Shown here: piece after piece, positions 54,239 through 63,480 of the stretch
Layout of the letters: the number at the start of each line of letters is the position of its first letter
Position numbering within the stretch: position 1 is the stretch's first letter
Source: Piscirickettsiaceae bacterium
GTDB taxonomy: Bacteria > Pseudomonadota > Gammaproteobacteria > Nitrosococcales > Methylophagaceae
Assembly (NCBI GenBank): GCA_013215825.1
Contig: JABSQN010000002.1
Coordinates: 62,001-126,000 of the forward strand
Length of the DNA stretch: 64,000 bases
Reading direction: 5' to 3'
Notes under the pieces: model-generated
Database searches by the model: none
The model's input: only the letters and a program-made list of their open reading frames with translations
What the model was told of the DNA's origin: nothing
Program-made: the position numbers and the translations under genes

Positions 54239-54418
54239 ATGACCGTATCAGAGATTAAAGAAGACATTATCTGTGACTGCACAGGGACTACGTATAAAAA
54301 AGTACAGCAGCTTATAGATGATGGTGCTACGACATTGGATGAAATTTCTGATGCAACAGGTGTTTGCACAGGCTGTGGAGCCTGTGATATTTTAGTGTTG
54401 GAGATGCTTGAGGCGTAG
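54239..54418 (+). CDS. Bfd-like [2Fe-2S] ferredoxin mini-protein
   Basis: 59 residues, with cysteines CDC (12-14) and CTGCGAC (43-49), the fer2_BFD (bacterioferritin-associated ferredoxin) pattern CxC-about 30-CxxC. Sequence between them (YKKVQQLIDDGATTLDEISDATGVCTGCG) is typical of NirB/Bfd domains. Bfd proteins reduce ferric iron in bacterioferritin or hand electrons on. A TATAAT box lies at 54204-54209. It is a single gene; no bacterioferritin gene is near. Confidence 0.82.
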   Translation: MTVSEIKEDIICDCTGTTYKKVQQLIDDGATTLDEISDATGVCTGCGACDILVLEMLEA

Positions 54419-54468
54419 TTTCCGTGCTAGGTTTTAAAACTCAATATGGATATTTTCAATAGCTGGAA

Positions 54469-54486
54469 GTTGGACAGAAGTCCAAC
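54469..54486. repeat. Short palindromic repeat, copy 2
   Basis: GTTGGAC-AGAA-GTCCAAC followed by CTACGG, a sister of the palindrome at 3776-3793. It lies between the bfd-like gene and the convergent uspA-like gene and could terminate both. Confidence 0.55.
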
Positions 54487-54494
54487 CTACGGCA

Positions 54495-55361
54495 TTATCG
54501 AAGTAGCAAAAAGTTTGTTTTGCTTTCTAGTAGCATTCTTGTTGTGAAGCTGCCAAAAAAGAAGCCGTGAACTTGTCCATGACTGAACGCACCCATAGCG
54601 GTGATATCAATATCATTTTTCTGTTGATAGCTTGTTAGCTGTTCAATAGCTTCACCTACTAAGGCTTGCGTTGTTATTGAAAGTTTAGAATCTACAAAGC
54701 TAGCTTTAGCTTCATCGATTAACTCTTGAGCATCATTTTTATTACTTTTTACGCTCACAATGTGAATTTCAAGTTGCTGACTGATTGTTGCATTCTTTAT
54801 TTGTTCTAATGCTTTTTTTGATGTCGGACTGCCGTTATAGGCAAGCATGAGTTTTTTTGGTATTGAAAAGTCACCTTTAACGATAAAGACCGGTGTGTTT
54901 ATTGAGCGAATAGCTTCTTCTAATTGAGCGCCTAAGCCCTTTTTATCACCCTTGTGATCTTCACCTTTTGCACCTAACACGACCATTGACAGTTCAGATT
55001 CTAAATCTGATAATGCTTCTGATAATGTGCCATGGCGTTGTTTGGCAATAATATCTGTTAAGCCTGCCTTTTCTGATTTTTGTTTGGCATTGCTTAAGAT
55101 TGTTTTGCCCTCAGCGATCAGTTTTTTGCTTTCTGCATGTTCTTCATCTGATAGCTCGTCAAGCAGATGTTCTTTCATGTTCGGAGTGATTGTGCCTTCT
55201 CGATGAGGATGTTCACTGTGGTGAGAGTGTTCAATAGTATGTAATAATTTGAGTGGTGACTGGCTGTTTTTTGCCAGCCAAATAGCGTAGTCAATAACAG
55301 AATTACCAAGATCTGAACCATCGATACCCGCTAATATTAGCCCTTTTTCTGATGTTGCCAT
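54495..55361 (-). CDS. Tandem universal stress protein
   Basis: 288 residues with two UspA folds. First domain: ILAGIDGSDLGNSVIDYAIWLA near 9-30, a His-rich insert (EHSHHSEHPH) and VLGAKGEDHKGDKKG. Second domain: KKLMLAYNGSPTSKKALEQI and ITAMGAFSHGQVHGFFFGS. The nucleotide-binding Gly pattern is partly kept. Separated by 1 bp from the SulP transporter gene upstream, so they form a pair; a stress- or bicarbonate-linked role is possible but not shown. Confidence 0.9.
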   Translation of the reverse strand: MATSEKGLILAGIDGSDLGNSVIDYAIWLAKNSQSPLKLLHTIEHSHHSEHPHREGTITPNMKEHLLDELSDEEHAESKKLIAEGKTILSNAKQKSEKAGLTDIIAKQRHGTLSEALSDLESELSMVVLGAKGEDHKGDKKGLGAQLEEAIRSINTPVFIVKGDFSIPKKLMLAYNGSPTSKKALEQIKNATISQQLEIHIVSVKSNKNDAQELIDEAKASFVDSKLSITTQALVGEAIEQLTSYQQKNDIDITAMGAFSHGQVHGFFFGSFTTRMLLESKTNFLLLR

Positions 55362-55362
55362 G

Positions 55363-56853
55363 CTAGTGCCCTCCCATTATTTTTTCTATTTCTTCTGGTT
55401 TATCATGAACAGCAAACTTATCTAATAATGTTTCACTGGCCTCATTTAAGCCAATAATACTGACATCAGCACCCTCTCGACGCAATTTAAGCACTACTTT
55501 GTCTAATGCAGATACGGCTGTAATATCCCAAAAATGGGCACGATGAACGTCAATCACAATTTTATCAACGGCTTCTTTGAAGTCAAAAAAAGCAATGAAT
55601 TTGTCGGATGAATTGAAAAACACTTGCCCTACTACATTATATGTTCGCGTATCACGGGCTTCATCATATTGCTTATCCACATACATAAACTGGCTTAAAC
55701 GTTGAGCCATAAACAATGAACCAATTAAGATGCCAGTAAATACACCAAAGGCTAAATTATGAGTCCAAACAACCACCACTACGGTTGATATCATCACTGC
55801 TGATGCACTGCTTGGATTGGTTTTTAGTGATTTGATTGAGCTCCAATCAAAGGTGCCAACCGAAACCATAATCATCACGGCAACCAATGCTGCCATGGGT
55901 ACAATAGATAATATATCACTTAAAAACACGACTAAAATCAATAAGACAGAGCCAGCAACTAAAGTAGATAATCGCCCACGACCACCAGACTTAATGTTAA
56001 TAATAGATTGACCAATCATGGCACAACCAGCCATTCCGCCGATTAAACCAGAACCGATATTAGCAATCCCCTGCCCTTTGCATTCACGTTTTTTATCACT
56101 TTCCGTATCCGTTAATTCATCAATGACATTGGCTGTCATTAATGATTCCAATAAGCCAACAATGGCGATTGAAATCGAATAAGGCAATACAATGCTGAGT
56201 GTTTCAAAGTTTAATGGTACATCGGGCCACAAGAAGATTGGCAATGTATCTGGTAAGTCACCCATATCACCAATGGTTCTCACATCAATGTCCATGAAAT
56301 ACACAATCAAGGTAATAACAACGATATTAACCAATGGTGATGGGAGCATCTGGCCCAATTTGGGCACATAAGGGAAAAGGTAAATAATACCTAAACCCAA
56401 TGCTGTTAAGGCATAAACATGCCATGTTACATTGGTAAGTTCAGGTAATTGTGCCATAAATATAAGTATGGCTAAGGCATTTAAAAAGCCTGTCATAACC
56501 GATTTTGAGATGAAACTCATAAACTTATGTAAGTTTAAATAGCCTGCTGCAATTTGTAGAACACCCGCTAAAACTGTTGCTGCTAATAGGTATTGCAAGC
56601 CATGGTCTTTAACCAGTGTCACCATTAATAAGGCAGTAGCCGCTGTTGCTGCCGAAATCATGCCTGCTCGACCACCAACAAATGCAATCATCACCGCAAT
56701 GGCAAATGACGCATATAAACCCACTTTAGGATCAACACCGGCGATAATAGAGAATGCAATTGCTTCTGGCACCAATGCCAATGCCACTACAATACCAGCC
56801 AGAATATCCCCTCGAATATTACCAACCCAGTCTTGTTTAGCTGATAACAGCAT
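55363..56853 (-). CDS. SulP family anion transporter with STAS domain
   Basis: 496 residues. About 11-14 membrane helices (DILAGIVVALALVPEAIAFSIIAGVDPKVGLYASF is the typical first block), the ESLMTANVIDELTDTESDKKRECKGQGIANI segment of bicarbonate-type SulP (BicA/DauA-like), and a C-terminal STAS domain (KIVIDVHRAHFWDITAVSALDKV). The substrate, probably bicarbonate or sulfate, cannot be fixed from sequence. It is in an operon with the UspA gene. Confidence 0.92.
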   Translation of the reverse strand: MLLSAKQDWVGNIRGDILAGIVVALALVPEAIAFSIIAGVDPKVGLYASFAIAVMIAFVGGRAGMISAATAATALLMVTLVKDHGLQYLLAATVLAGVLQIAAGYLNLHKFMSFISKSVMTGFLNALAILIFMAQLPELTNVTWHVYALTALGLGIIYLFPYVPKLGQMLPSPLVNIVVITLIVYFMDIDVRTIGDMGDLPDTLPIFLWPDVPLNFETLSIVLPYSISIAIVGLLESLMTANVIDELTDTESDKKRECKGQGIANIGSGLIGGMAGCAMIGQSIINIKSGGRGRLSTLVAGSVLLILVVFLSDILSIVPMAALVAVMIMVSVGTFDWSSIKSLKTNPSSASAVMISTVVVVVWTHNLAFGVFTGILIGSLFMAQRLSQFMYVDKQYDEARDTRTYNVVGQVFFNSSDKFIAFFDFKEAVDKIVIDVHRAHFWDITAVSALDKVVLKLRREGADVSIIGLNEASETLLDKFAVHDKPEEIEKIMGGH

Positions 56854-56924
56854 ATTATTTCCCTTTTTTACAATAGTATTGAGTCATCACAATAGATAAC
56901 AATCGCCGAATTATACAGTAAATC

Positions 56925-57338
56925 TTATTCAGACACTTTGCCTCGCAAGGCTTTGGTTTTGCCATGCTTAGTTTTACGATCCATACGTTTCCTTTGTGAA
57001 TTTTTGGTTGCTTTAGTTGCTCGTCGGGTCTTTTGTATAACTGCCGTGCTTTTAATTAGCATCTGTAAGCGGATTAGCGCATCCTCTTTGTTTTTTTCTT
57101 GATTACGAAATCGTTGTGCCTTAATAATGATAACGCCTTGTTTATTAATTCGGCGATCAGATAAATTCATCAATCGTTCTTTATAAAACTCAGGCAATGA
57201 TGAGGCATTAATATCAAAACGAAGATGTATTGCAGATGACACCTTATTAACATTCTGCCCACCTGCTCCCTGCGCTCGAATTGCAGATAGTTCAATTTCA
57301 TTATCAGCAAGGGATACAGTGTGGGAAATAATTAACAT
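56925..57338 (-). CDS. arfB: Ribosome rescue factor ArfB (YaeJ)
   Basis: 137 residues. The catalytic GGQ motif is in RAQGAGGQNVNKVSSA near 23-38. The C-terminal tail is strongly basic (RRATKATKNSQRKRMDRKTKHGKTKALRG) and would sit in the empty mRNA channel of stalled ribosomes. It hydrolyses peptidyl-tRNA on non-stop complexes. Confidence 0.93.
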   Translation of the reverse strand: MLIISHTVSLADNEIELSAIRAQGAGGQNVNKVSSAIHLRFDINASSLPEFYKERLMNLSDRRINKQGVIIIKAQRFRNQEKNKEDALIRLQMLIKSTAVIQKTRRATKATKNSQRKRMDRKTKHGKTKALRGKVSE

Positions 57339-57818
57339 TGGACTATTCTTCGTGACTTTAAATACAGACAGCGATTATACAGTAATTGCAATGAAACCAA
57401 ATGTTTACACGGTTATCTTAGCTTTAGGATAAGATGTTTTATAGCAAACTTAATAGTAGTAGATATTTTTCTCTGTGTTAATTTTAGTTTTTGAATAGGT
57501 CGTTCATGGTTATAAGTCCATAACCATTGTGTTGCTCTGTATGGCTTAACCAATCATATCTTACCGTTCGATTAAAACGTTCAATATAAGCATTTTTCTG
57601 TGGATTACCTGGCTGAAAAAGGATAACGCGATAGTGTAATTTTCCGCCCAAGCAGCGAGTTTATGGCCAATATATTCAGGTCCATTATTACAGCGTAAAT
57701 GCCCGGAAAGCTATATTGATAGTCATCCGTTGATTGTTCACTAGCGCTTAATGGAAATGCAATATCACAGGCAATCACTTTACGTTTTATTATTTTTCAT
57801 AAGTCTGATCCTATTAAT
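57339..57818 (-). pseudogene. IS3-family transposase remnant
   Basis: Between arfB and copA, reading the minus strand from about 57712 to 57484: CRNNGPEYIGHKLAAWAEN, then FFQPGNPQKNAYIERFNRTVRYDWL, followed after a frameshift by WLWTYNHERPIQKL. This is the end of an IS3-type DDE integrase core (DNGPE...QPGxPxxNAYIE...YNxxRP). Frame breaks and no ends mean a dead relic. The rest of the 480-bp gap has no other gene. Confidence 0.8.
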
Positions 57819-60374
57819 TTACAGTTTCACCTTATTAAGTCTCAGTGCATTTAAAATGACCGACACTGAACTAAAACTCATTGCTAGTGCTGCAATCATG
57901 GGTGACAATAAAATCCCAAAAACCGGATAAAGTACACCCGCAGCAATAGGTACTCCTGCTGCGTTATAGATAAAGGCAAAAAATAAGTTTTGATGGATAT
58001 TTCTCATGGTCGCACGACTTAAACGAATGGCTCTTACAATACCGCGAAGATCACCCTTAACCAGAGTGACACCCGCACTTTCCATAGCGACATCGGTGCC
58101 TGTTCCCATCGCCACACCTACATGAGCCTGAGCCAAGGCAGGTGCATCATTAATTCCATCGCCAGCCATAGCCACAATCCGTCCTTCTGCTTGCAATTGT
58201 TTCACTACTTCAGCTTTTTGCTCGGGCAATACTTCTGCGTGAACTTCATCGATATCTAGTTTGGATGCCACTGCTTGTGCAGTTTTTCGGCTATCACCGG
58301 TCAGCATCACTACTCGTATGCCTTCGGCGTGAAGAGCGCGTATTGCCTCAGGAGTACTGTCTTTTATAGGATCTGCAACCCCAATAAGTCCTGCCGCAAC
58401 ACCATCAATGGCCAGTAACATCACCGTTTGACCTTCAGCACGTTGTTTATCTGCTTGCTCAGGTAACTCACCAACATCGATGTTCAAGCTTTGAAGTAAT
58501 TTAATATTACCTAATGCAAGCTTATGACCATCGACAACCCCTGTTACTCCTTTACCCGTAATAGACTGGAAATCATCTGTTTTCGAAAGTTTAATTCCTT
58601 TATCTTCAGCACCTCTTACAATAGATTCAGCCAATGGATGTTCACTCGCTCTTTCCAAACTTGCTGCTAAACGTAAATTTTCATCTTCTTTAAAATCAGT
58701 TGTCGCAGTGACTGAAACCAACTTGGGTTTACCTTCGGTTAACGTACCCGTTTTATCCACGACCAAGGTATCAACTTTTTGCAAAATTTCTAATGCTTCA
58801 GCATTTTTTATCAACACCCCCATCATGGCACCTTTTCCTGTGCCTACCATGATTGACATGGGGGTGGCCAAACCCAGTGCACAGGGACAGGCAATAATCA
58901 ACACGGCAACAGCATTGATAAGAGCATAGGCTAATGCTGGCTCAGGCCCCCAGATACTCCAAACAATAAATGTAATTATTGCAATGACTATCACGGCAGG
59001 GACAAAATACCCTGCGACCACATCCACTAATTTTTGTATCGGAGCACGTGAGCGTTGGGCATCGGCTACCATTTTGACAATTTGTGAAAGTAATGTATCT
59101 GCACCGACTTTTTCGGTTTGCATTAATAAACTACCGGTACCATTGACCGTGGCACCAATGAGTTGTTCTCCTTTTGATTTGACAACGGGGATAGGTTCCC
59201 CCGTCACCATAGATTCATCGACATTGCTTTCACCTTCAATGACAACACCATCAACAGGAATTTTTTCACCCGGTCTGACGCGTAAGGTATCACCCACTTG
59301 GACATGTTCAAGTGGAATATCTTCCTCATCCCCATTTTTCCTCACAATTCGAGCCGTATTAGGGGCCAGCCCCAATAATAACTTTATGGCAGCATTTGTT
59401 TGACTTCTTGCTCGTAACTCCATCACCTGCCCAAGCAATACCAATGCAATAATAACAGCGGCGGCTTCAAAATAAACGGGAACAACACCTGATTCACTGA
59501 GGACGGCTTGGGGGAATATTCCAGGTACAACAACCGCTATGAAGCTATAAATCCAAGCTATTCCCACACCAATCGCAATCAAGGTGAACATATTTAAATT
59601 GCGAGTAATAATGGATTGCCAACCCCGCTGAAAAAACACCGAACCTGCCCACCACACAACGGGCGCTGATAATATAAGTTCAACCCACTGTCTTGTGACT
59701 GGAGAGATAATGGTATTAATTGTTTCAGGCCAAAACTCAGAAATCATTGCACTAAAAAATATAGGAATCGCCAGTATGGCACTTACCCACAACCGACGTG
59801 TCATATAGTCCAGCTCTCTGTTATCTTCATTTATTTCTACAGTTCGCGATTCTAATGCCATGCCACATTTTGGGCAACTACCCGGATGATCCTGCACAAT
59901 TTCGGGGTGCATTGGGCAAGTATATTCTGTCTTCGTATTCGAAAGTGGGACATCTTTAGGTTCCAGAGCCATGCCACATTTCGGACAGGGTGCATTAGGA
60001 TCTGTTAACTCGACTTCAGGGTGCATGGGGCAGGTATAAATTATCTCACCATTATTTACACCTTTAATTGTAGGTAAAACAACATTGTTTTGTTCATGCC
60101 CGCCACAACAGCCATGTTGATTATCTAGGGGCTTCGCGTCATGGTTCTTCGCTCCACTACAGCACCCGCCTGCTTTTTCTTCTTCAACAGGATCTGTTTT
60201 ACTAGAACCACACCCACAGCCACCCTCTTTCTCATTTGACAAATATTCCTGAGATGAATCGGTGAATTTAGTTAAACAATGTTCACTACAAAAATAATAT
60301 GTTTCACCCTCTAATTCGGTAATATGTTCACTATTTTCAGCCACTTTCATACCGCATACTGGATCAGTTTTCAT
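57819..60374 (-). CDS. copA: Copper-exporting P1B-type ATPase with YHS and metal-binding N-terminus
   Basis: 851 residues from ATG 60374 (AAGGGAAATAAG upstream; the merR stop TAA ends one base earlier). A YHS domain ([16 protein letters not shown]), a Cys/His-rich linker ([22 protein letters not shown]), two heavy-metal-binding repeats (YTCPMHPE with CPKCGMALE, near 110-195), then the ATPase: [10 protein letters not shown] copper path, [11 protein letters not shown] phosphorylation site, [13 protein letters not shown] hinge. It expels Cu(I). It is in an operon with merR, whose promoter is at 60827-60858. Confidence 0.93.
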   Translation of the reverse strand: MKTDPVCGMKVAENSEHITELEGETYYFCSEHCLTKFTDSSQEYLSNEKEGGCGCGSSKTDPVEEEKAGGCCSGAKNHDAKPLDNQHGCCGGHEQNNVVLPTIKGVNNGEIIYTCPMHPEVELTDPNAPCPKCGMALEPKDVPLSNTKTEYTCPMHPEIVQDHPGSCPKCGMALESRTVEINEDNRELDYMTRRLWVSAILAIPIFFSAMISEFWPETINTIISPVTRQWVELILSAPVVWWAGSVFFQRGWQSIITRNLNMFTLIAIGVGIAWIYSFIAVVVPGIFPQAVLSESGVVPVYFEAAAVIIALVLLGQVMELRARSQTNAAIKLLLGLAPNTARIVRKNGDEEDIPLEHVQVGDTLRVRPGEKIPVDGVVIEGESNVDESMVTGEPIPVVKSKGEQLIGATVNGTGSLLMQTEKVGADTLLSQIVKMVADAQRSRAPIQKLVDVVAGYFVPAVIVIAIITFIVWSIWGPEPALAYALINAVAVLIIACPCALGLATPMSIMVGTGKGAMMGVLIKNAEALEILQKVDTLVVDKTGTLTEGKPKLVSVTATTDFKEDENLRLAASLERASEHPLAESIVRGAEDKGIKLSKTDDFQSITGKGVTGVVDGHKLALGNIKLLQSLNIDVGELPEQADKQRAEGQTVMLLAIDGVAAGLIGVADPIKDSTPEAIRALHAEGIRVVMLTGDSRKTAQAVASKLDIDEVHAEVLPEQKAEVVKQLQAEGRIVAMAGDGINDAPALAQAHVGVAMGTGTDVAMESAGVTLVKGDLRGIVRAIRLSRATMRNIHQNLFFAFIYNAAGVPIAAGVLYPVFGILLSPMIAALAMSFSSVSVILNALRLNKVKL

Positions 60375-60375
60375 C

Positions 60376-60789
60376 TTATTTCCCTTCATCGATTGCTTCT
60401 ATTAATTGGCAAATTGCATCCCCATTCGGCGTACTATCTGGCATCGATTGCCATTTATCCATTGCCTGCACCATTCGGTAGTGCATGGCATTTAATTCGC
60501 TTAGTCTTTCTTTACTCTCTGTAAGACGTTGCTGGATAATATCTCTCACCAGTGGGCAAGGTGATTGACCTTTATCACGATGATTCAAAATAATCTGAAT
60601 ATCATGCAATGTGAACCCCAATAATTTTGCACGGCGAATAAAGACTGTTTTTTTCACATCTTCTTGACCAAATAATTTATAGCCATTATCAGGATCACGT
60701 GCCGGTGTTAATAGCCCAATTCGTACATAATGGCGTATCGTATCCGCTGTCACATTCACTTTCTTTGATAATTCACCCACTGTTAGCAT
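60376..60789 (-). CDS. MerR-family metal-responsive regulator
   Basis: 137 residues. MerR HTH ([31 protein letters not shown]), dimerisation helix, then Cys79 in SPCPL and a second Cys in DAICQLIE; this spacing is nearer ZntR/CadR/PbrR types than CueR's CxxxxxxxxC. Copper is likely given the adjacent copA. The stop is one base before the copA start. RBS GGAGAA is 6 bp upstream of ATG. Confidence 0.9.
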   Translation of the reverse strand: MLTVGELSKKVNVTADTIRHYVRIGLLTPARDPDNGYKLFGQEDVKKTVFIRRAKLLGFTLHDIQIILNHRDKGQSPCPLVRDIIQQRLTESKERLSELNAMHYRMVQAMDKWQSMPDSTPNGDAICQLIEAIDEGK

Positions 60790-60826
60790 TGATGTTCTCC
60801 ATTTACATTCTTTCGATTTAATTAAG

Positions 60827-60858
60827 AGTGTAAGTCCTAGGTGCTACACACAGGTCAA
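60827..60858 (-). promoter_or_regulatory. MerR-type promoter/operator of the merR-copA operon
   Basis: On the minus strand: -35 TTGACC (60858-60853), a 20-bp spacer, -10 TACACT (60832-60827). A 22-bp dyad, GTGTA...CCTAGG...TACAC (60828-60849), is centred in the spacer. A 19-20-bp spacer with a central dyad is the hallmark of MerR-activated promoters, where the regulator untwists DNA on metal binding. Confidence 0.87.
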
Positions 60859-60888
60859 CACGTTTTTTAAATATTTAATAATTAGCTA

Positions 60889-61533
60889 CTAGTGTGCATG
60901 ATTATGCCCATCCGATGATGGCATAGCTTGCACAGGCATCTCCTCCATTGTGCCATTAGTATTGTTACCATGATCTTCAGCCATAGGCTGCATTGATTCA
61001 CTTATCGTTTTGTCTACCCTTTTATCTGGTGTCATTTCATGGCTATGGTTGTGTCCATCAGCCCCTGCTTCAACTTTAGGCAATGACATCACACCTAATC
61101 CATAGCGATACACTGCTTCAGCACCCAACCAACCAGTCACCATCAACATGATAACGGCAACAATAGAAACCGATATAAATTTGAACCCGGGTAATTTATT
61201 GACTATAGCTAAACGTATGCTTGAAAAACCTATCAGTAAAAATAAAACAGCGGTGGGTATTGCCCAATTTCTATGCAACGTCATCGCTGCATGTGATGCC
61301 ATATCATGCGCCACGGAGTTATATGCAAACCAACCAGCGATTACGGTGACCACCGCAAATAAACAGCCTGTCCATAAACTCCAATTAGCCATATTTAACC
61401 ACTGTTCTCGCCAATTATGATTCACAGATAATAGCAATCTGGCCACATAAAATACGACGGATATACTGAGTAATGCTATCGTGAAATGCACTAATATAGG
61501 ATGAAAATTCGGGACTATTTCTGGCATTCTCAT
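60889..61533 (-). CDS. DUF2231 membrane protein with His-rich tail
   Basis: 214 residues. Four hydrophobic helices, with HPILVHFTIALLSISVVFYVARLLL at the start typical of DUF2231, and HRNWAIPTAVLFLLIG in the middle. The last ~60 residues are soluble and His/Met-rich (HNHSHEMTPD, EMPVQAMPSSDGHNHAH), which would bind copper or another metal. It lies in the copper-resistance gene block, transcribed in the same direction as merR-copA but upstream of it. Confidence 0.85.
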   Translation of the reverse strand: MRMPEIVPNFHPILVHFTIALLSISVVFYVARLLLSVNHNWREQWLNMANWSLWTGCLFAVVTVIAGWFAYNSVAHDMASHAAMTLHRNWAIPTAVLFLLIGFSSIRLAIVNKLPGFKFISVSIVAVIMLMVTGWLGAEAVYRYGLGVMSLPKVEAGADGHNHSHEMTPDKRVDKTISESMQPMAEDHGNNTNGTMEEMPVQAMPSSDGHNHAH

Positions 61534-61557
61534 TATTCCTTATTTTGGCAATTTAAA

Positions 61558-62085
61558 TTAATACTGACTAAATACGTGTGTATTTCCATCTTCATCAAAT
61601 GTTAATACGTCATAACCTCTGGGAGGCTGACCTTCAGCTTGCATACCTGGTGAGAATCGCGGCATTCCCGGTGCGGTAAGTCCCACAATATTTTTGGGTC
61701 TTTCTGTTAATAATCTTTTAATATCACTGGCAGGTACATGCCCTTCTATTAAATACCCATCAATCACAGCAGTATGACATGATGCCAAACCAGGTATTAC
61801 ACCGAGTGATGATTTAACGTTGTTCATATCTTCACGATTATGTGCTTGAACTGTGAAACCTTCATTTTCAAGATGCGTTACCCACTTATGACAACAAGTA
61901 CATGTAGCTGACTTATAGACCACGATCTCGGGTAAGACTTGTTCTATTATGGTTGTTGAAGAACCTACATTAGCTGTCTTATTGGATGCTTTATTCCATG
62001 TATTGATGCCAATCATACTTACAACAATAACCAGAATTAATAATTGAATTTTTTTTGATAGTTTGAATTTTCCTTGTTTATTCAT
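61558..62085 (-). CDS. DUF411 metal-binding protein
   Basis: 175 residues. An N-terminal hydrophobic anchor (about 12-25), then the DUF411 core: VVYKSATCTCCHKWVTHL (CxCC), ASCHTAVIDGYLIEGHVPASDIKRLL, and GLTAPGMPRFSPGM. Members of this family are found with copper resistance genes and are thought to be periplasmic metal-binding thiol proteins. Operon partner of the DUF2231 gene (24-bp gap). Confidence 0.9.
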   Translation of the reverse strand: MNKQGKFKLSKKIQLLILVIVVSMIGINTWNKASNKTANVGSSTTIIEQVLPEIVVYKSATCTCCHKWVTHLENEGFTVQAHNREDMNNVKSSLGVIPGLASCHTAVIDGYLIEGHVPASDIKRLLTERPKNIVGLTAPGMPRFSPGMQAEGQPPRGYDVLTFDEDGNTHVFSQY

Positions 62086-62114
62086 TTGTTATCCTTAATT
62101 GGGAACCTTTTTAT

Positions 62115-62597
62115 CTAATGTTTGGGTGCAGGCCGGTGATAATAATGTATAGGAGCGGCAAGGTTGTCTAATTCATTTTCTTCACTATCGTGAACCCAAG
62201 CTCGTCGCAAACGTTCCATCCAGTCATTACCCAGTTTTATACCAATCTCCGCCAATCGATTTTCTATTTGTTGTCTTGTTACTTGTAGCAGGTCATAACT
62301 GATAGAAACTTTATTATCTTCAATACTTACATCTTTGATTCCCATCATTTCAGTTAAGTTTGTTTTCAGCAGCTCATTTGAATCTTGATCTAATGGCGTA
62401 GCCAAAGTCATAATTCTGCGTTTTAGAATGTGTTTTTGTTGCTTTTCTATCTTCACGCTATATAGACTTGGGTGAGCGTTAAATGTGTCTCGGCATTGCT
62501 GGGAGCAAAAGTGAAAATACATTTTGTGATATTCAAGTGATGGGATGCTTGAATCAGGCTTCATGCCACAAACATGACAGATATCAGATAATGTCAT
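62115..62597 (-). CDS. YHS-domain protein with HMA-like C-terminus
   Basis: 160 residues. A YHS domain (ICHVCGMKPDSS, YFHFCSQQCRDTF), then a linker and a ferredoxin-like fold similar to a heavy-metal-associated domain (GIKDVSIEDNKVSISYDLLQVTRQQIENRLAEIGIKL) but lacking a CxxC. Both ends are consistent with a cytoplasmic metal chaperone or sensor. It is the first gene of the minus-strand copper set, facing the divergent response regulator. Confidence 0.85.
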   Translation of the reverse strand: MTLSDICHVCGMKPDSSIPSLEYHKMYFHFCSQQCRDTFNAHPSLYSVKIEKQQKHILKRRIMTLATPLDQDSNELLKTNLTEMMGIKDVSIEDNKVSISYDLLQVTRQQIENRLAEIGIKLGNDWMERLRRAWVHDSEENELDNLAAPIHYYHRPAPKH

Positions 62598-62687
62598 TGA
62601 ACTTTCTTCCCCCTTTAATTAAAGCTATAAATGTTGATTTCATAGGTAAATATTAAAGAGTATTCCCTGTCTGTTTTATGACCTGTT

Positions 62688-62705
62688 CATTACAATTTTG
62701 TAATG
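62688..62705. promoter_or_regulatory. Palindromic cop-box-like operator
   Basis: CATTACAA and TTGTAATG separated by TT, a perfect 8+2+8 dyad between the divergent YHS and response-regulator genes. It resembles the CusR/CopR/PcoR boxes (arms with an ACAA-N2-TTGT core), so the regulator downstream probably binds here and activates both directions. Confidence 0.8.
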
Positions 62706-62793
62706 GAGAAATTCTTTTAATAATAGGCAATATCAGGTAATCTTTATCTATCATTCAGAGTATCTGGATAGTTGATAAAGGTATATTTAGTAA

Positions 62794-63471
62794 ATGAAAT
62801 TACTCATAGTCGAGGATGAAGTTAAAACGGGTGAATACCTTAGACAAGGGCTCAGTGAGGCAGGATTTGTTGTTGATCTCGTTAATAATGGTCTTGACGG
62901 TTATCATCATGCTATGACGGAGCCTTATGACCTAGTGATATTAGATGTAATGCTACCTGATCTTGATGGTTGGCATATATTAAAATCCTTACGGGATGCA
63001 GATAAAACTATGCCTGTATTATTTCTCACTGCTCGAGATAGCATCGAAGATAAAGTTAAAGGTCTAGAATTAGGGGCAGATGATTATTTGGTTAAACCCT
63101 TTGCATTTTCTGAGTTGTTAGCACGTGTACGCACCATAATACGACGCGGTTCTCAAATTCCGAAAGATAATATTCTTAGCATTGCCGATTTAGAATTGGA
63201 TTTAGCACGTCATCGCGTAAGCAGAGCCCAGCAACGAATAAATTTGACTACTAAAGAGTTTTTGCTGTTGGAATTACTTATCAGCCATAAAGGCGAAGTC
63301 TTGCCTCGCTCACTTATTGCTTCTCAGGTTTGGGATATGAATTTTGATAGCGATACCAACGTCATTGATGTTGCTATTAGGCGTTTGCGCTCTAAAATTG
63401 ATGATAATTTTTCGCCTAAACTTATCCATACTGTCCGTGGCATGGGCTATATGCTTGATGTATCTGAATAA
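62794..63471 (+). CDS. CusR/CopR-type heavy-metal response regulator
   Basis: 225 residues, OmpR family. Receiver with acidic pocket EDE near 7-9, phospho-Asp in [13 protein letters not shown] (about 51) and Lys in [21 protein letters not shown], the exact heavy-metal subfamily form (IrlR/CusR). Winged-helix DNA-binding domain at the C-terminus ([12 protein letters not shown]). It precedes its kinase by 9 bp, and a cop-box-like palindrome lies 89 bp upstream. It likely activates the copper genes around it. Confidence 0.92.
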   Translation: MKLLIVEDEVKTGEYLRQGLSEAGFVVDLVNNGLDGYHHAMTEPYDLVILDVMLPDLDGWHILKSLRDADKTMPVLFLTARDSIEDKVKGLELGADDYLVKPFAFSELLARVRTIIRRGSQIPKDNILSIADLELDLARHRVSRAQQRINLTTKEFLLLELLISHKGEVLPRSLIASQVWDMNFDSDTNVIDVAIRRLRSKIDDNFSPKLIHTVRGMGYMLDVSE

Positions 63472-63480
63472 GAGCGCGTG

